This document shows, piece by piece, positions 8,851 to 18,100 of a stretch of DNA of 64,000 nt. How positions within the stretch are numbered: the stretch's first letter is position 1; the number at the start of each line of letters is the position of its first letter. The notes below the pieces were generated by a model. It was given only the letters and a program-made list of their open reading frames with translations, was not told the DNA's origin and made no database searches. The stretch is taken from NCBI GenBank assembly GCA_964396165.1, contig CAYNEF010000002.1:1-64000 (forward strand). The letters are read 5' to 3'. The translations under genes and the position numbers were made by a program. The stretch is from CALCZU01 sp964396165. GTDB lineage: Bacteria > Bdellovibrionota > FAC87 > UBA2466.

Positions 8851-9840
8851 ATGGATTTTCAAGACGAAGACTTAAAAGAATTTATATTAGAAGCCACTGA
8901 ACTTTTGGACATTGCTGAGCAGAGTTTGCTCAATATGGACTCTGGTCAAAACTTCTCTCAAGACTACGACGCTGTATTCAGAGCTTTCCACAGTATTAAA
9001 GGTGCTGCAGGGATGATGCATTTGACATCCCTACAAGCGCACATGCACCAATTGGAAAATATTTTCACGCAGTTCAAGGGAAAATCAAAAATGGAAAAGG
9101 TCCATGGTGATTTTTTCTTGCGTGGCGTAGACGGTGCAAGACAACTTCTTGAAGGTAAAGAAATTAAATTTGATTATTCTATGGAAACCGCTGCTACACC
9201 TGCAGCAAAGCCTGCAGCCGCAGCAGCGCCTGTGCCTACACCAGTTACTGTAGCTTCAAAGCCCGTACCCGTTTCTGCTGCTACAAGCGTCGCAAAACCG
9301 ATTAAACATCCGTCTACCGGTAAAATCATGGTTATCGATGACGAACCCGATATCACGGAAATACTATCTGATATGCTTTCTTCTCAAGGATTTAGTGTAG
9401 TTACTTATACGGATCCAGAAAAAGCTGTCGCAGATTTTCCCAAAGTTAATCCGTACCTCGTGCTTTCAGATTTCAGCATGCCAAAGCTTTCGGGCATGCA
9501 AGTACTGCAAAAACTTTCACAGTTCGATGCTGATATTCCGCTGATTTTTGTGAGCGGTTATATCACTAACGAAGTGCTGATGGAGTCCATCGCTTTAGGC
9601 GTTTATGGAATTGTAGAAAAGCCCTTTGATGAAAAGAAAGTAATACAACTAGCACTGAACGGATATCGTCGATACGAAATGATTAAGCTTTTAAACCGTT
9701 CTATTAAACTTATTATGTACCAATTCTCTGATCTTGATGATTTCCTAAAGAAACAAGGCAAGGAAGAAGTACGAAAGCTTATCAATAACGAGCTTAACCA
9801 ACTGTTAACTCAACACCGCGCGCTTAAAAAAGCAGCTTAG
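8851..9840 (+). CDS. Hpt-receiver phosphorelay protein
   Basis: A 329-residue protein with an N-terminal Hpt domain (H47 in AFHSIKGAAGMM), a flexible Ala/Pro linker (about 111-150), a receiver domain (D163-D164, acceptor D207 in SDFSMPKLSG, K258 region EKPFDE) and a helical C-terminal tail of about 65 residues. There is no DNA-binding domain, so it is likely a phosphorelay hub between kinases. It stands between two related PAS kinases: divergent from one, and eight bases upstream of the other in the same direction. No clear Shine-Dalgarno precedes the ATG. It ends Lys-Lys-Ala-Ala. Confidence 0.9.
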   Translation: MDFQDEDLKEFILEATELLDIAEQSLLNMDSGQNFSQDYDAVFRAFHSIKGAAGMMHLTSLQAHMHQLENIFTQFKGKSKMEKVHGDFFLRGVDGARQLLEGKEIKFDYSMETAATPAAKPAAAAAPVPTPVTVASKPVPVSAATSVAKPIKHPSTGKIMVIDDEPDITEILSDMLSSQGFSVVTYTDPEKAVADFPKVNPYLVLSDFSMPKLSGMQVLQKLSQFDADIPLIFVSGYITNEVLMESIALGVYGIVEKPFDEKKVIQLALNGYRRYEMIKLLNRSIKLIMYQFSDLDDFLKKQGKEEVRKLINNELNQLLTQHRALKKAA

Positions 9841-9848
9841 CAGGTTAT

Positions 9849-11714
9849 ATGAGCTTTGATTTGCAAAACGCGCCCGAGTATCTTTCCCTCACTTCTGAGA
9901 CTAACAAGATCGGGTACTGGTACTTTTCTTTTTCCAGAAATTTATTCGAGTTGTCCTCTTACACTAAGGATATACTCGGACTGTCCGCAGAAAAAAAATT
10001 TTATAGCACGGAAGATTTGGCATTTATATTAACCGCCGAAAATTTAGACATACTAAAATTACGTTTTCAAAATTTAAAAGAAGGACAAGCCAATTGTTCT
10101 ACGGATATTTCTATTCTCTCGCAGTCAGGCGAAAAAAAATGGCTGCGCTTCTGTTACAAAGTAAAATATGAAGGGTCTAAATTAGAAAATGTTTTTGGGT
10201 CTCTTCAGGATGTTACACTTAAAAAAAATCAAAAAGACAACTTAGTAAAAAAAGAATTGCGCGCACAATCTGCTCTGTATGGAGCAGGGCTTGGTACCTG
10301 GGACTGGAATCTTGTTAACAACAATGTGTATTATGATGAGCGCTGGTACGAAATTATCGGATTAAAACCTGAAGCAGCAAATTCTGATTTCTCTATATTC
10401 CAACAGAATGTTCATCCGGAAGATCTTCCTCAAATCTTTGAGGAAATAAATAAACACCTGGAAGGCAAAACAGATCAATACGCAGTAAATTTCAGGATGA
10501 AACACATAAGCGGCCATTGGGTACACATTCAGGCTAGAGGAAAAATTACTGAGCGTGATCAAGAAGGAAAACCCGTAAGATTTTCAGGCACTCATCTGGA
10601 TATCAGCGAAAGTGTTGCTCAGGAAATGAAACTGAAAACTTTGGCACAAGTTTTAGACAAAGCTCCGATGATCGTAGCGATGGCAAAACCCGACGGCAAT
10701 GCCATCTACGTGAATGAAATCGGTAAGTCCGTTTGGGGCAAATTAACATCTCAGAGTATTCAAGCAGCTCATCCCCCAGAAGAATTTAAACGAATCAAGG
10801 AAGAATGTATTCCTACTGCGATTGCCCACGGCATTTGGCAAGGAGAGACAAAAATTTTGGACAGTGCAAATCGCGAAATTACGGTAGAACAAATTATTCT
10901 TTCTCACAAGAATGTCAAAGGGGAAGTAGAAATGCTTTCTACCATAGTCACAGACCTTACGCAGCGAAATGCTGAAAAAGCAAAACTACTCAATGCTTCA
11001 AGACTTGCTTCATTAGGTGAAATGGCTGGTGGAATCGCTCACGAAATTAATAATCCACTGGCAATCATTCATGGGAAATCTCAGCGACTTAAAGCAAAGT
11101 TGTCGGAAAAGGTGATAGCGGTAGAAGAATGCATCAAAGATATCGAAAAAATTGAAGCTACCGCTACGAGAATCGCAAAGATCATCAGGGGAATGCGCGC
11201 AGTAGCCAGAAACGGAGAGAAAGATCCGTTTCAGTCCGCATCTGTAAAAACCATAATCGATGACTCTTTATCTCTTTCTATAGATAAATTTAGAAACAAG
11301 GGCGTTGAGATCAGATTGCGCGAATTTAAAGAACAATATATGGAATGCCGTAGCACGCAAATTACACAGATATTGATTAATCTGCTCAATAACTCTTACG
11401 ATGCGGTACTCAATCTAGAAGATAAGTGGATTGAAATTGATGTAAAAGATCGGATTACAGGACTTGAAATTTCAATTACTGATAGTGGTAAGGGTATTAC
11501 AAAAGATTTAGCCACGAAAATCATGAATCCCTTTTTTACGACGAAAGACGTTGGCAAAGGAACAGGTCTAGGGCTTTCTATCTCCAGCGGAATTGTTCAA
11601 GATCATGGCGGAAGATTGTGGCTCGATTCGAACAGTAAAAACACGCGCTTTGTGATTCTCTTACCTAAAAAACAACCCGTATCAAATTTACAAGAATTGC
11701 CGAAAGCGGCTTAA
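9849..11714 (+). CDS. multi-PAS sensor histidine kinase
   Basis: A 621-residue soluble kinase with about three PAS modules in series (the second has GTWDWNLVNNNVYYDERWYE, the third MIVAMAKPDGNAIYVN), a HisKA box GGIAHEINNPL near residue 400 and a HATPase domain (NLLNNSYDAV, DSGKGI, FFTTKDVGKGTGLGLSIS). The transmitter is a close paralogue of that at 7613. The ATG at 9849 follows AGG with a short gap, eight bases after the Hpt-REC stop, so the two form an operon and probably a phosphorelay. The C-terminus Lys-Ala-Ala is encoded by AAAGCGGCTTAA, which also contains the stop of the convergent carbamoyltransferase. Confidence 0.92.
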   Translation: MSFDLQNAPEYLSLTSETNKIGYWYFSFSRNLFELSSYTKDILGLSAEKKFYSTEDLAFILTAENLDILKLRFQNLKEGQANCSTDISILSQSGEKKWLRFCYKVKYEGSKLENVFGSLQDVTLKKNQKDNLVKKELRAQSALYGAGLGTWDWNLVNNNVYYDERWYEIIGLKPEAANSDFSIFQQNVHPEDLPQIFEEINKHLEGKTDQYAVNFRMKHISGHWVHIQARGKITERDQEGKPVRFSGTHLDISESVAQEMKLKTLAQVLDKAPMIVAMAKPDGNAIYVNEIGKSVWGKLTSQSIQAAHPPEEFKRIKEECIPTAIAHGIWQGETKILDSANREITVEQIILSHKNVKGEVEMLSTIVTDLTQRNAEKAKLLNASRLASLGEMAGGIAHEINNPLAIIHGKSQRLKAKLSEKVIAVEECIKDIEKIEATATRIAKIIRGMRAVARNGEKDPFQSASVKTIIDDSLSLSIDKFRNKGVEIRLREFKEQYMECRSTQITQILINLLNNSYDAVLNLEDKWIEIDVKDRITGLEISITDSGKGITKDLATKIMNPFFTTKDVGKGTGLGLSISSGIVQDHGGRLWLDSNSKNTRFVILLPKKQPVSNLQELPKAA

Positions 11715-13450
11715 GCTGCTTCTCTTTTTAACGTATCAGCTGCTGTTTTTGTGTAAACCCGATTACCAATTACCAAATAATCGATATCGCAGTTTTTAAA
11801 ACACCGGATTGCGTCCTCTGCCGTACAGACTATAGGTTCAGAGTCATTAAAAGATGTATTTAGAAGCATCGGCACACCCGTTTTCTTTCGAAAACTCTCG
11901 AGTAAATGCCAGTAGAAATCTTGCGATTCCTTAGTGACACTTTGAATCCTGCAAGTTTGATCAAAATGCACGACGGCTGGAATTTTATTTTTAACGGCGT
12001 CTTTTACTTCAAAAACCGCTTCCATAGATGGACTATAGAAACTATTTTTAAACCAATCTTCCTGGTACTCACTCATGACAGATGCAGCAAAAGGTCTGAA
12101 ACTCTCTCTATGTTTTACTAAAGAATTGATGCGATCTTTCATTTCCTTTTGTCTGGGATCGGCAAGGATGCTACGGCTTCCCAGCGCGCGAGGGCCAAAT
12201 TCCATTCGACCTTGCATCAGTCCAATTACTTTGCCTTTGCAAAGTTCATCGACCATCCAGGATATCAATTTTTTATCGTTTAAATCATTTGTCTCAAACT
12301 CCTGTTCACTTACATTGATGGCAGAAGCATCAGGACCGAGAAGTGCTGGGTGGTCGGATTCAAACGTGATAGGAGTACCTGCAGCAAATGCGGCAGCTCC
12401 CACAGCGATGCCCGCATCATGGGATGCTGGTGCTACAGTGATTTTCTTATATGCTGTAGTTAAAGGAATTTTTCCCACCCAGACGCTATTGTGTGCGCAG
12501 CCACCTGACAAAAGTAACGTGTCGGACTTTACTTTCTCATGCAAGTGCATCAGAAGATGGTTTGCCACTTCTTCAAATCGCGCTTGTACCGACTTAGCAA
12601 AGTCTTCGTGCACTTTGGTGATGGCATCTTTTTTCTTACGTGGTTTTACACCAGTGAGTTGGGTAATGAAATTCGAGTTGTAAAAGGAATTCACAACAGG
12701 TTGCGAGTTTTCAATACCAAAAGCCATCGGTCTTTTCAGAAGCGGAAATGCTTCCAGATTCAAATTGAAACCAAACTTGTCATCAGTGCGAATCAATTTT
12801 CGCATCTCGTTCAAATATTTCGGCTTACCTAAAGAGGACAAACCCATTAACTTAAATTCATCGCCAAAATGGGGAAATCCCAGGTAGTGAGTCATTGCAG
12901 TAAAGAAAAATCCTATCGAATGCGGAAAAAAGATTCTATCTAAGATAACTGCTTTATCCCCTTCAACCTTTCCGATTGCAGTCGATACAAAGTCACCCAA
13001 TCCGTCGAAAGAAAGAATTGCACCTTCATTTCCCGTTTTTAAAATGCGAGCACTCATCATATGCGCAAGATGGTGCTCTACCCGAACAATCCGAGAGCGA
13101 GTTAATCCAGCCTGTTTTAAGCATTCGCTCAAACTTTCTTTTTTGTCGCCTTTGTTTTTGAAATATTTTGTGCTGGCAAGAAGCGGGTGCTTTAAAGCCA
13201 TCCCTAATTTTTGAAAACGCGCATGGGAGGCATCTATCGGTATTGCCACGGTGTGTATCTGATCTGCCGTAATGCACGCATGTTTAAAGCAATACTCTAT
13301 CGCTTTGAAAGGAAAGTGTGCGTAATGTTTGACGCGCGTAAATCTTTCTTCCTCTGCTGCAGCGACTAATTTGCCATTTACGATCAGTGCTGCGGAAGAA
13401 TCTCCGTGTCCGTAACTAAGACCCAAGACAATTGTAGGGGGATTTGTCAT
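11711..13450 (-). CDS. NodU/CmcH-family carbamoyltransferase
   Basis: A 579-residue O-carbamoyltransferase-type protein. Family members form carbamoyl-adenylate from carbamoyl phosphate and ATP in a Kae1-like domain and transfer it to a sugar or antibiotic. Visible are the N-terminal GLSYGHGDSSAAL, the metal-binding HHLAH (126-130), SFDGLGD (147-153), LSGGCAHN, and the C-terminal domain motif MEFGPRALGSRSILADPR. The substrate is unknown; the WecA-type transferase gene just upstream and divergent hints at a glycan or envelope polymer. Its stop overlaps that of the convergent kinase by four bases. It ends Arg-Glu-Ala-Ala, although it is an enzyme rather than a signalling protein. Confidence 0.92.
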   Translation of the reverse strand: MTNPPTIVLGLSYGHGDSSAALIVNGKLVAAAEEERFTRVKHYAHFPFKAIEYCFKHACITADQIHTVAIPIDASHARFQKLGMALKHPLLASTKYFKNKGDKKESLSECLKQAGLTRSRIVRVEHHLAHMMSARILKTGNEGAILSFDGLGDFVSTAIGKVEGDKAVILDRIFFPHSIGFFFTAMTHYLGFPHFGDEFKLMGLSSLGKPKYLNEMRKLIRTDDKFGFNLNLEAFPLLKRPMAFGIENSQPVVNSFYNSNFITQLTGVKPRKKKDAITKVHEDFAKSVQARFEEVANHLLMHLHEKVKSDTLLLSGGCAHNSVWVGKIPLTTAYKKITVAPASHDAGIAVGAAAFAAGTPITFESDHPALLGPDASAINVSEQEFETNDLNDKKLISWMVDELCKGKVIGLMQGRMEFGPRALGSRSILADPRQKEMKDRINSLVKHRESFRPFAASVMSEYQEDWFKNSFYSPSMEAVFEVKDAVKNKIPAVVHFDQTCRIQSVTKESQDFYWHLLESFRKKTGVPMLLNTSFNDSEPIVCTAEDAIRCFKNCDIDYLVIGNRVYTKTAADTLKREAA

Positions 13451-13601
13451 AATTCTATATGCCTTATTGATTGTTGCACCACTTAAGGTTGACGCAACTA
13501 GATAGAAAATATTTAAAATTCAAAAAGAATTGTGAAGCTTTCATCAAGTTTAGCGCGTTTTTGACCGAATAAAAAGGCAAGTCGATCCATAAAATCAATT
13601 C

Positions 13602-14981
13602 ATGCATTTACCAGTCACATTCCTGTTTGAATCGCTTCTTTTCATCTCTTTCGGCGCAGCTATTGCGTTGCCCATCATTCTTTTTAATATAAAAGTTGCG
13701 CCGCGCTGGGGATGGATCGACTGGCCAAAAGCACGAGGCGTTGCGGATCACCAGACACCTATCGTAGGCCACTCACTCATCTTTCTTTCGCTCATTTATT
13801 TTGTCATCGCTTGGCAGTATCTGCATGTGAGCCCTTGGTTTGTCACAATGGCATTCATCATGGCCATCATGGGTTACTTCGATGATAAGCGGCCTGTGCC
13901 AGCACTTGATAAGTTAGGCTTTCAGGTTATTTGCGTGGTCTCTGTCGTGCTTTTTGATCCGAATATTCATGAATCCATGAGCGTGAAATTCGGAAGCACA
14001 GGAACTTTTCTCGCTATCTTTTTTATCTTAGGGTTAATCAATGCCATTAATTTCGTAGACGGAATCGATGGTCTTGCAGGAGTTGTTCTTCTGACAGGAT
14101 CACTTGGCTACACACTCTTTGCGTACAATCGAATTGAATCCTACCCCTATGTTTTATTCTCGCTTTTGCTAGCAGGAATGCTTTTACCTTTCTTGTATTT
14201 AAACGTTGTGAAACGAAAAGGTTTTCTGGGAAATATCGGAAGTTACTTTTTTGCCTATGTTTTGGGCGTAATGCATTTGTCGCTCCCTATCGATACCAAT
14301 AATTCGCTCTCTAGAATTTCCCTCTCCGGACTTTGTTTTATCGTACCTATTGCCGACGCAATGACTGTCATTGTGACAAGAGTACTTACCCGACGTTCTC
14401 CCTTTCAACCGGACAAAGGGCATCTGCATCACAGACTTGTGCAAACAAGTTTACTTCTCCGCTATGTTCTAATGGCATTTGGACTCATACAGATTTCTGC
14501 AGTTGTCGTTGCTTATGCTCTTTTTAAAACAGAAGGCGCAAGAAATAGCCCTGCTCTGACAATTGTCGTACTGATTTGTTTTGTCGCGATCGTGTCCACT
14601 CTCATCGTACTTGTGGAAAAAGCTACAAAGAAGAGACTGCAGTCTTATTTTCAAATGCTGGATAACGGCGAAACCGTATACTTCTTAAAGTACCAGGTGA
14701 GAAAACAGGATGGCTCGATTCTTCCCTTCCACGTACTTGCCCGGTTAGAAGCTAAAATGAATGCGGAAATCCGCGTAACAGACTTGTGTTATCTCGAAGA
14801 ACCAGACACTTTGTTTGTCACATTGAAAACCAGCCCGCAGAGACTGAAACCCATTGCAAACAGACTTGACCTTGTCTTTCAGACGGAAAGTGTGAAAACG
14901 AATCTTGTGATTGAGCAAGGTGAATTCGTAAAGGTTGCCCACTTCCGGTCCCCCAATGCGCTAAAAGCCGCATCCCTCTAA
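13602..14981 (+). CDS. WecA/MraY-family polyprenyl-phosphate sugar-phosphate transferase
   Basis: A 459-residue polytopic membrane enzyme that would transfer a UDP-activated N-acetylamino-sugar phosphate to undecaprenyl phosphate. Diagnostic motifs are GYFDDKRP (catalytic D94-D95), NAINFVDGIDGLAG (147-160) and HLHHRL (about 274-279), each on cytoplasmic loops. About ten hydrophobic helices come first. The last roughly 110 residues are a soluble extension absent from minimal WecA proteins. HxHH and the lack of other peptidoglycan genes favour a WecA/TagO-type rather than MraY role. TAAAAT at 13590-13595 sits where a leaderless promoter would, but support is weak. It ends Leu-Lys-Ala-Ala-Ser-Leu. 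Confidence 0.9.
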   Translation: MHLPVTFLFESLLFISFGAAIALPIILFNIKVAPRWGWIDWPKARGVADHQTPIVGHSLIFLSLIYFVIAWQYLHVSPWFVTMAFIMAIMGYFDDKRPVPALDKLGFQVICVVSVVLFDPNIHESMSVKFGSTGTFLAIFFILGLINAINFVDGIDGLAGVVLLTGSLGYTLFAYNRIESYPYVLFSLLLAGMLLPFLYLNVVKRKGFLGNIGSYFFAYVLGVMHLSLPIDTNNSLSRISLSGLCFIVPIADAMTVIVTRVLTRRSPFQPDKGHLHHRLVQTSLLLRYVLMAFGLIQISAVVVAYALFKTEGARNSPALTIVVLICFVAIVSTLIVLVEKATKKRLQSYFQMLDNGETVYFLKYQVRKQDGSILPFHVLARLEAKMNAEIRVTDLCYLEEPDTLFVTLKTSPQRLKPIANRLDLVFQTESVKTNLVIEQGEFVKVAHFRSPNALKAASL

Positions 14982-15120
14982 TTACCACTAGTACAACACA
15001 GTTAATCGCTAACGCTTGTATAAATGGATTCGATTCAATTGTGAAAATCCCCTCATAATCTTCACAGTACATAATTCCTCCATGCTCAAATAATACTATA
15101 TCAGTGAGCAAAGGACGTTA

Positions 15121-18100
15121 GTGCTGCAAAAATTCAAAATACCGCTCTCATGCATGCTTGTGCTTTTCACAGTACTTCTGCCTGCGTGTTTAGAAGCCCC
15201 GAAGAGCGAAGATCCAAACTCTACTGCTACAACCACTGGAACCAAGTCTGCAACTATCACGATTGTCGATACAAGCTTACAGGCAAGTAGCAGAGAAAGT
15301 ATCAAGACCAACGACGAGGGGGAATATCTCTTTTCTCCGCAAGTGATAGATACAAGTACTAACGTTACGATCACTCTTCTCAACACAGGAGATTTGGCAG
15401 CTGAAAAAATCAAAGCATATTCTCTTAAGACCCCTTTAAGTTACGCAGGCGGAAGTTACCCCGGGACGGGTGGTACTTGCACAACCAAAATTGCATCGCA
15501 ATCTACTTGCACGATAGTTATCTCCTTTTCTCCAGATAAAATGGGAACCAACACGGTTACGCTGCAACTGGGATACTTTAATGGCAAAACGACAAGAAAC
15601 TTTGAAAAAATCTTTAAAGGCACGGGAATATCAAACCCGCTCCCTACTGTCGTAACTCCATCTAGAGGAAAACTGTCTGGAGGTAGTCTCGTCACACTAT
15701 CAGGAACTCAATTTTATACAGGGGCTTCAGTCGCCATTGGCGGTAAACCCTGTACAGTTACATCAATTACAGAGCCAAGTCTGATAACTTGTGTACTCTC
15801 TTCCCATAGCGCCGCAAGTGTAGATGTCGTTGTTACCAATACAGACGGCAACTCAGGTACGCTTGCAGGAGGATATACTTATCAACCTGCCCCCACGGTC
15901 ACTGGCGTTTCATTAAATAGCGGAGCGCTTGCGGGTGGAACTGCAGTGACAATCACAGGAACCGGTTTTGTAGAGGGAGCTACGGTGGATTTTGGCGGGT
16001 CAAGTTGCAACTCGCCTAACATAGTGAGTTCAACAAGTATTACTTGCACGACATCCATGCATTCAGCAGGCAGTGTGATTGTTACAGTAACCAATAGTGA
16101 CGAACAATTTGGTAGCGCCAATGGCGCCTATACATACCAAGCAGCGCCTGTTGTCACAAGCGTGTCGCTCAATGCCGGCGCACTCGCAGGTGGTACTACA
16201 GTTACCATTACTGGTTCTGGTTTTCTTAGCGGCGCTACTGCAAGCATCGGAGGCGTAACGTGCACTTCGCCGAATGTTACTTCACTTACTTCCATGACAT
16301 GTACGACAGGTGCTCATGCGGCTGGATTAACCAATATTGTTGTCACAAATAGCGATTTGCAATCGGGAACGGGAAGTAATTTGTATACATATAGGGCAGC
16401 ACCAACCGTAACGGCTGTTTCTCTTACTGGTGGTGCACTTGCAGGCGGCGCCACAATCACAGTCACAGGAACTGGATTTGTAACCGGCGCAACAGTTTCT
16501 GTAGGAAGTGTGAGTTGTTCTTCACCCACTGTTCTTTCTTCCACTTCGATGACTTGTATCACTGGCGCACATGCAGCAGGTGTTACGGATATTGTAGTAA
16601 CAAACCCAGATACACAAACAGGAACAGGAAGTAATTTGTACACATACAGAGCGGCACCCACTGTCACACAAATTTCCCCTCGGACTGCAACTTTAGCGGG
16701 CGGTACCACTGTTACGATTTCTGGGACGGGTTTTGTCAGTGGAGCGACAGTTACCTTGGGAAGTGCGAGCTGCACAAGTGTAAATGTAGTTTCAGCACTT
16801 TCGTTAACGTGCACCACACCTTCTGCCTCTACACCTGTTGCCGTCGATGTGAATGTCACAAATTCAGATACACAAGTGGGCACATTCACAAAGGCATTTG
16901 CGTTTATAGAAACTTCCGATTCATGGACTGCGATGACAACGACAGGAGCGCCATTTGGAAGTCGTAATTTTGCGGCTGTTTGGACAGGAAGCAAGATGAT
17001 CACCTGGGGTGGTTGGCCTAATACATCCAATGGCGGAGTATACGATCCGGCGACAGATTCTTGGGTTGGAACAAGTACTGTGAACCGACCAGGCTTTGCT
17101 GAAAACAGAACGGCTTATGCTTGGACCGGAAAGCAATTAATTTTGTGGGGTGGTTATAATGGGGGCACCGGAGTAAATACCGGAGGTTATTTTGATCCCA
17201 TTGCAAACTCTTGGACACAGATGACAACGCTGAACGCTCCGACAGGAGCCTATAGCGCATCAGGGGCTTGGACAGGATCGAAGTTTATCGTCTGGGGAGG
17301 AGAATCTAACTTTGTAAATCGTTTCAACACCGGTGGGGTGTATGATCTTGAGGCAAATAGTTGGACGTTAACTTCTACAACAGGAGCGCCTTCTCCCCGA
17401 TTTACTCTTACTGGACAATGGACGGGCTCAGAGTTTTTGGTTTTGGGCGGCCACGGCTCTTCAGATTTCAATGATGGCGGAAGATACAATCCTTACACCA
17501 ACACCTGGACACTCACCTCTACTATCGGGGCTCCTGTCTCTATCTCTTTAACGTCGGTATGGACAGGAAGTAAAATGCTTGTCTGGGGCGGGCATTTTGG
17601 AAACGCAAGCAACATTGGAGGTATCTACGATTACGCTTCAAATACTTGGACGAAAATTACAACTACGGGCGCCCCTTCTCCGCGCTATACGCATGTACTT
17701 ACTTGGATTGGAAATCGTATGATTGCTTGGGGACACCGTGGGCAAGTCAATACAGGAGGAATTTATAACCCCGATACAAATACTTGGGTTACGATGACGA
17801 CACTCAATGCTCCTTCTGCAGCCATCGGAAGACAGTGGTGTAATGGAGTTTGGACAGGATCAAAATTTATTGTCTGGGGCGGAACAGAAGCAAACGACGC
17901 AGGAGTAGAAAATACGGGAGGAGTTTATACCCCACCTGTTTACTCAAGCGCTGACACATGGACAGCAATTTCTACAAACGGTGCTCCTGCAGTTCGCTAT
18001 AACCACATGATGGTATGGTCTGGCAGTAAACTTCTCGTCTGGGGTGGATTTGACGGCGTTGTCTATAGAAATGATGGGGGAGTTTATGATCCGACGACAA

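Noticed and set aside
12075..12683. 202-codon open frame antisense to the carbamoyltransferase
   Set aside because: It lies wholly inside a well supported gene on the other strand, has no ribosome site and shows no recognisable protein pattern.
1..14981. Ala-Ala tails as a copied DNA repeat
   Set aside because: Alanine codons, flanking bases and stop codons differ between genes, so a shared DNA element cannot explain them.
16314..17030. 238-codon open frame antisense to the TIG repeats
   Set aside because: It is produced by the low-complexity repeats of the lipoprotein gene; its own repeats mirror the TIG repeats.
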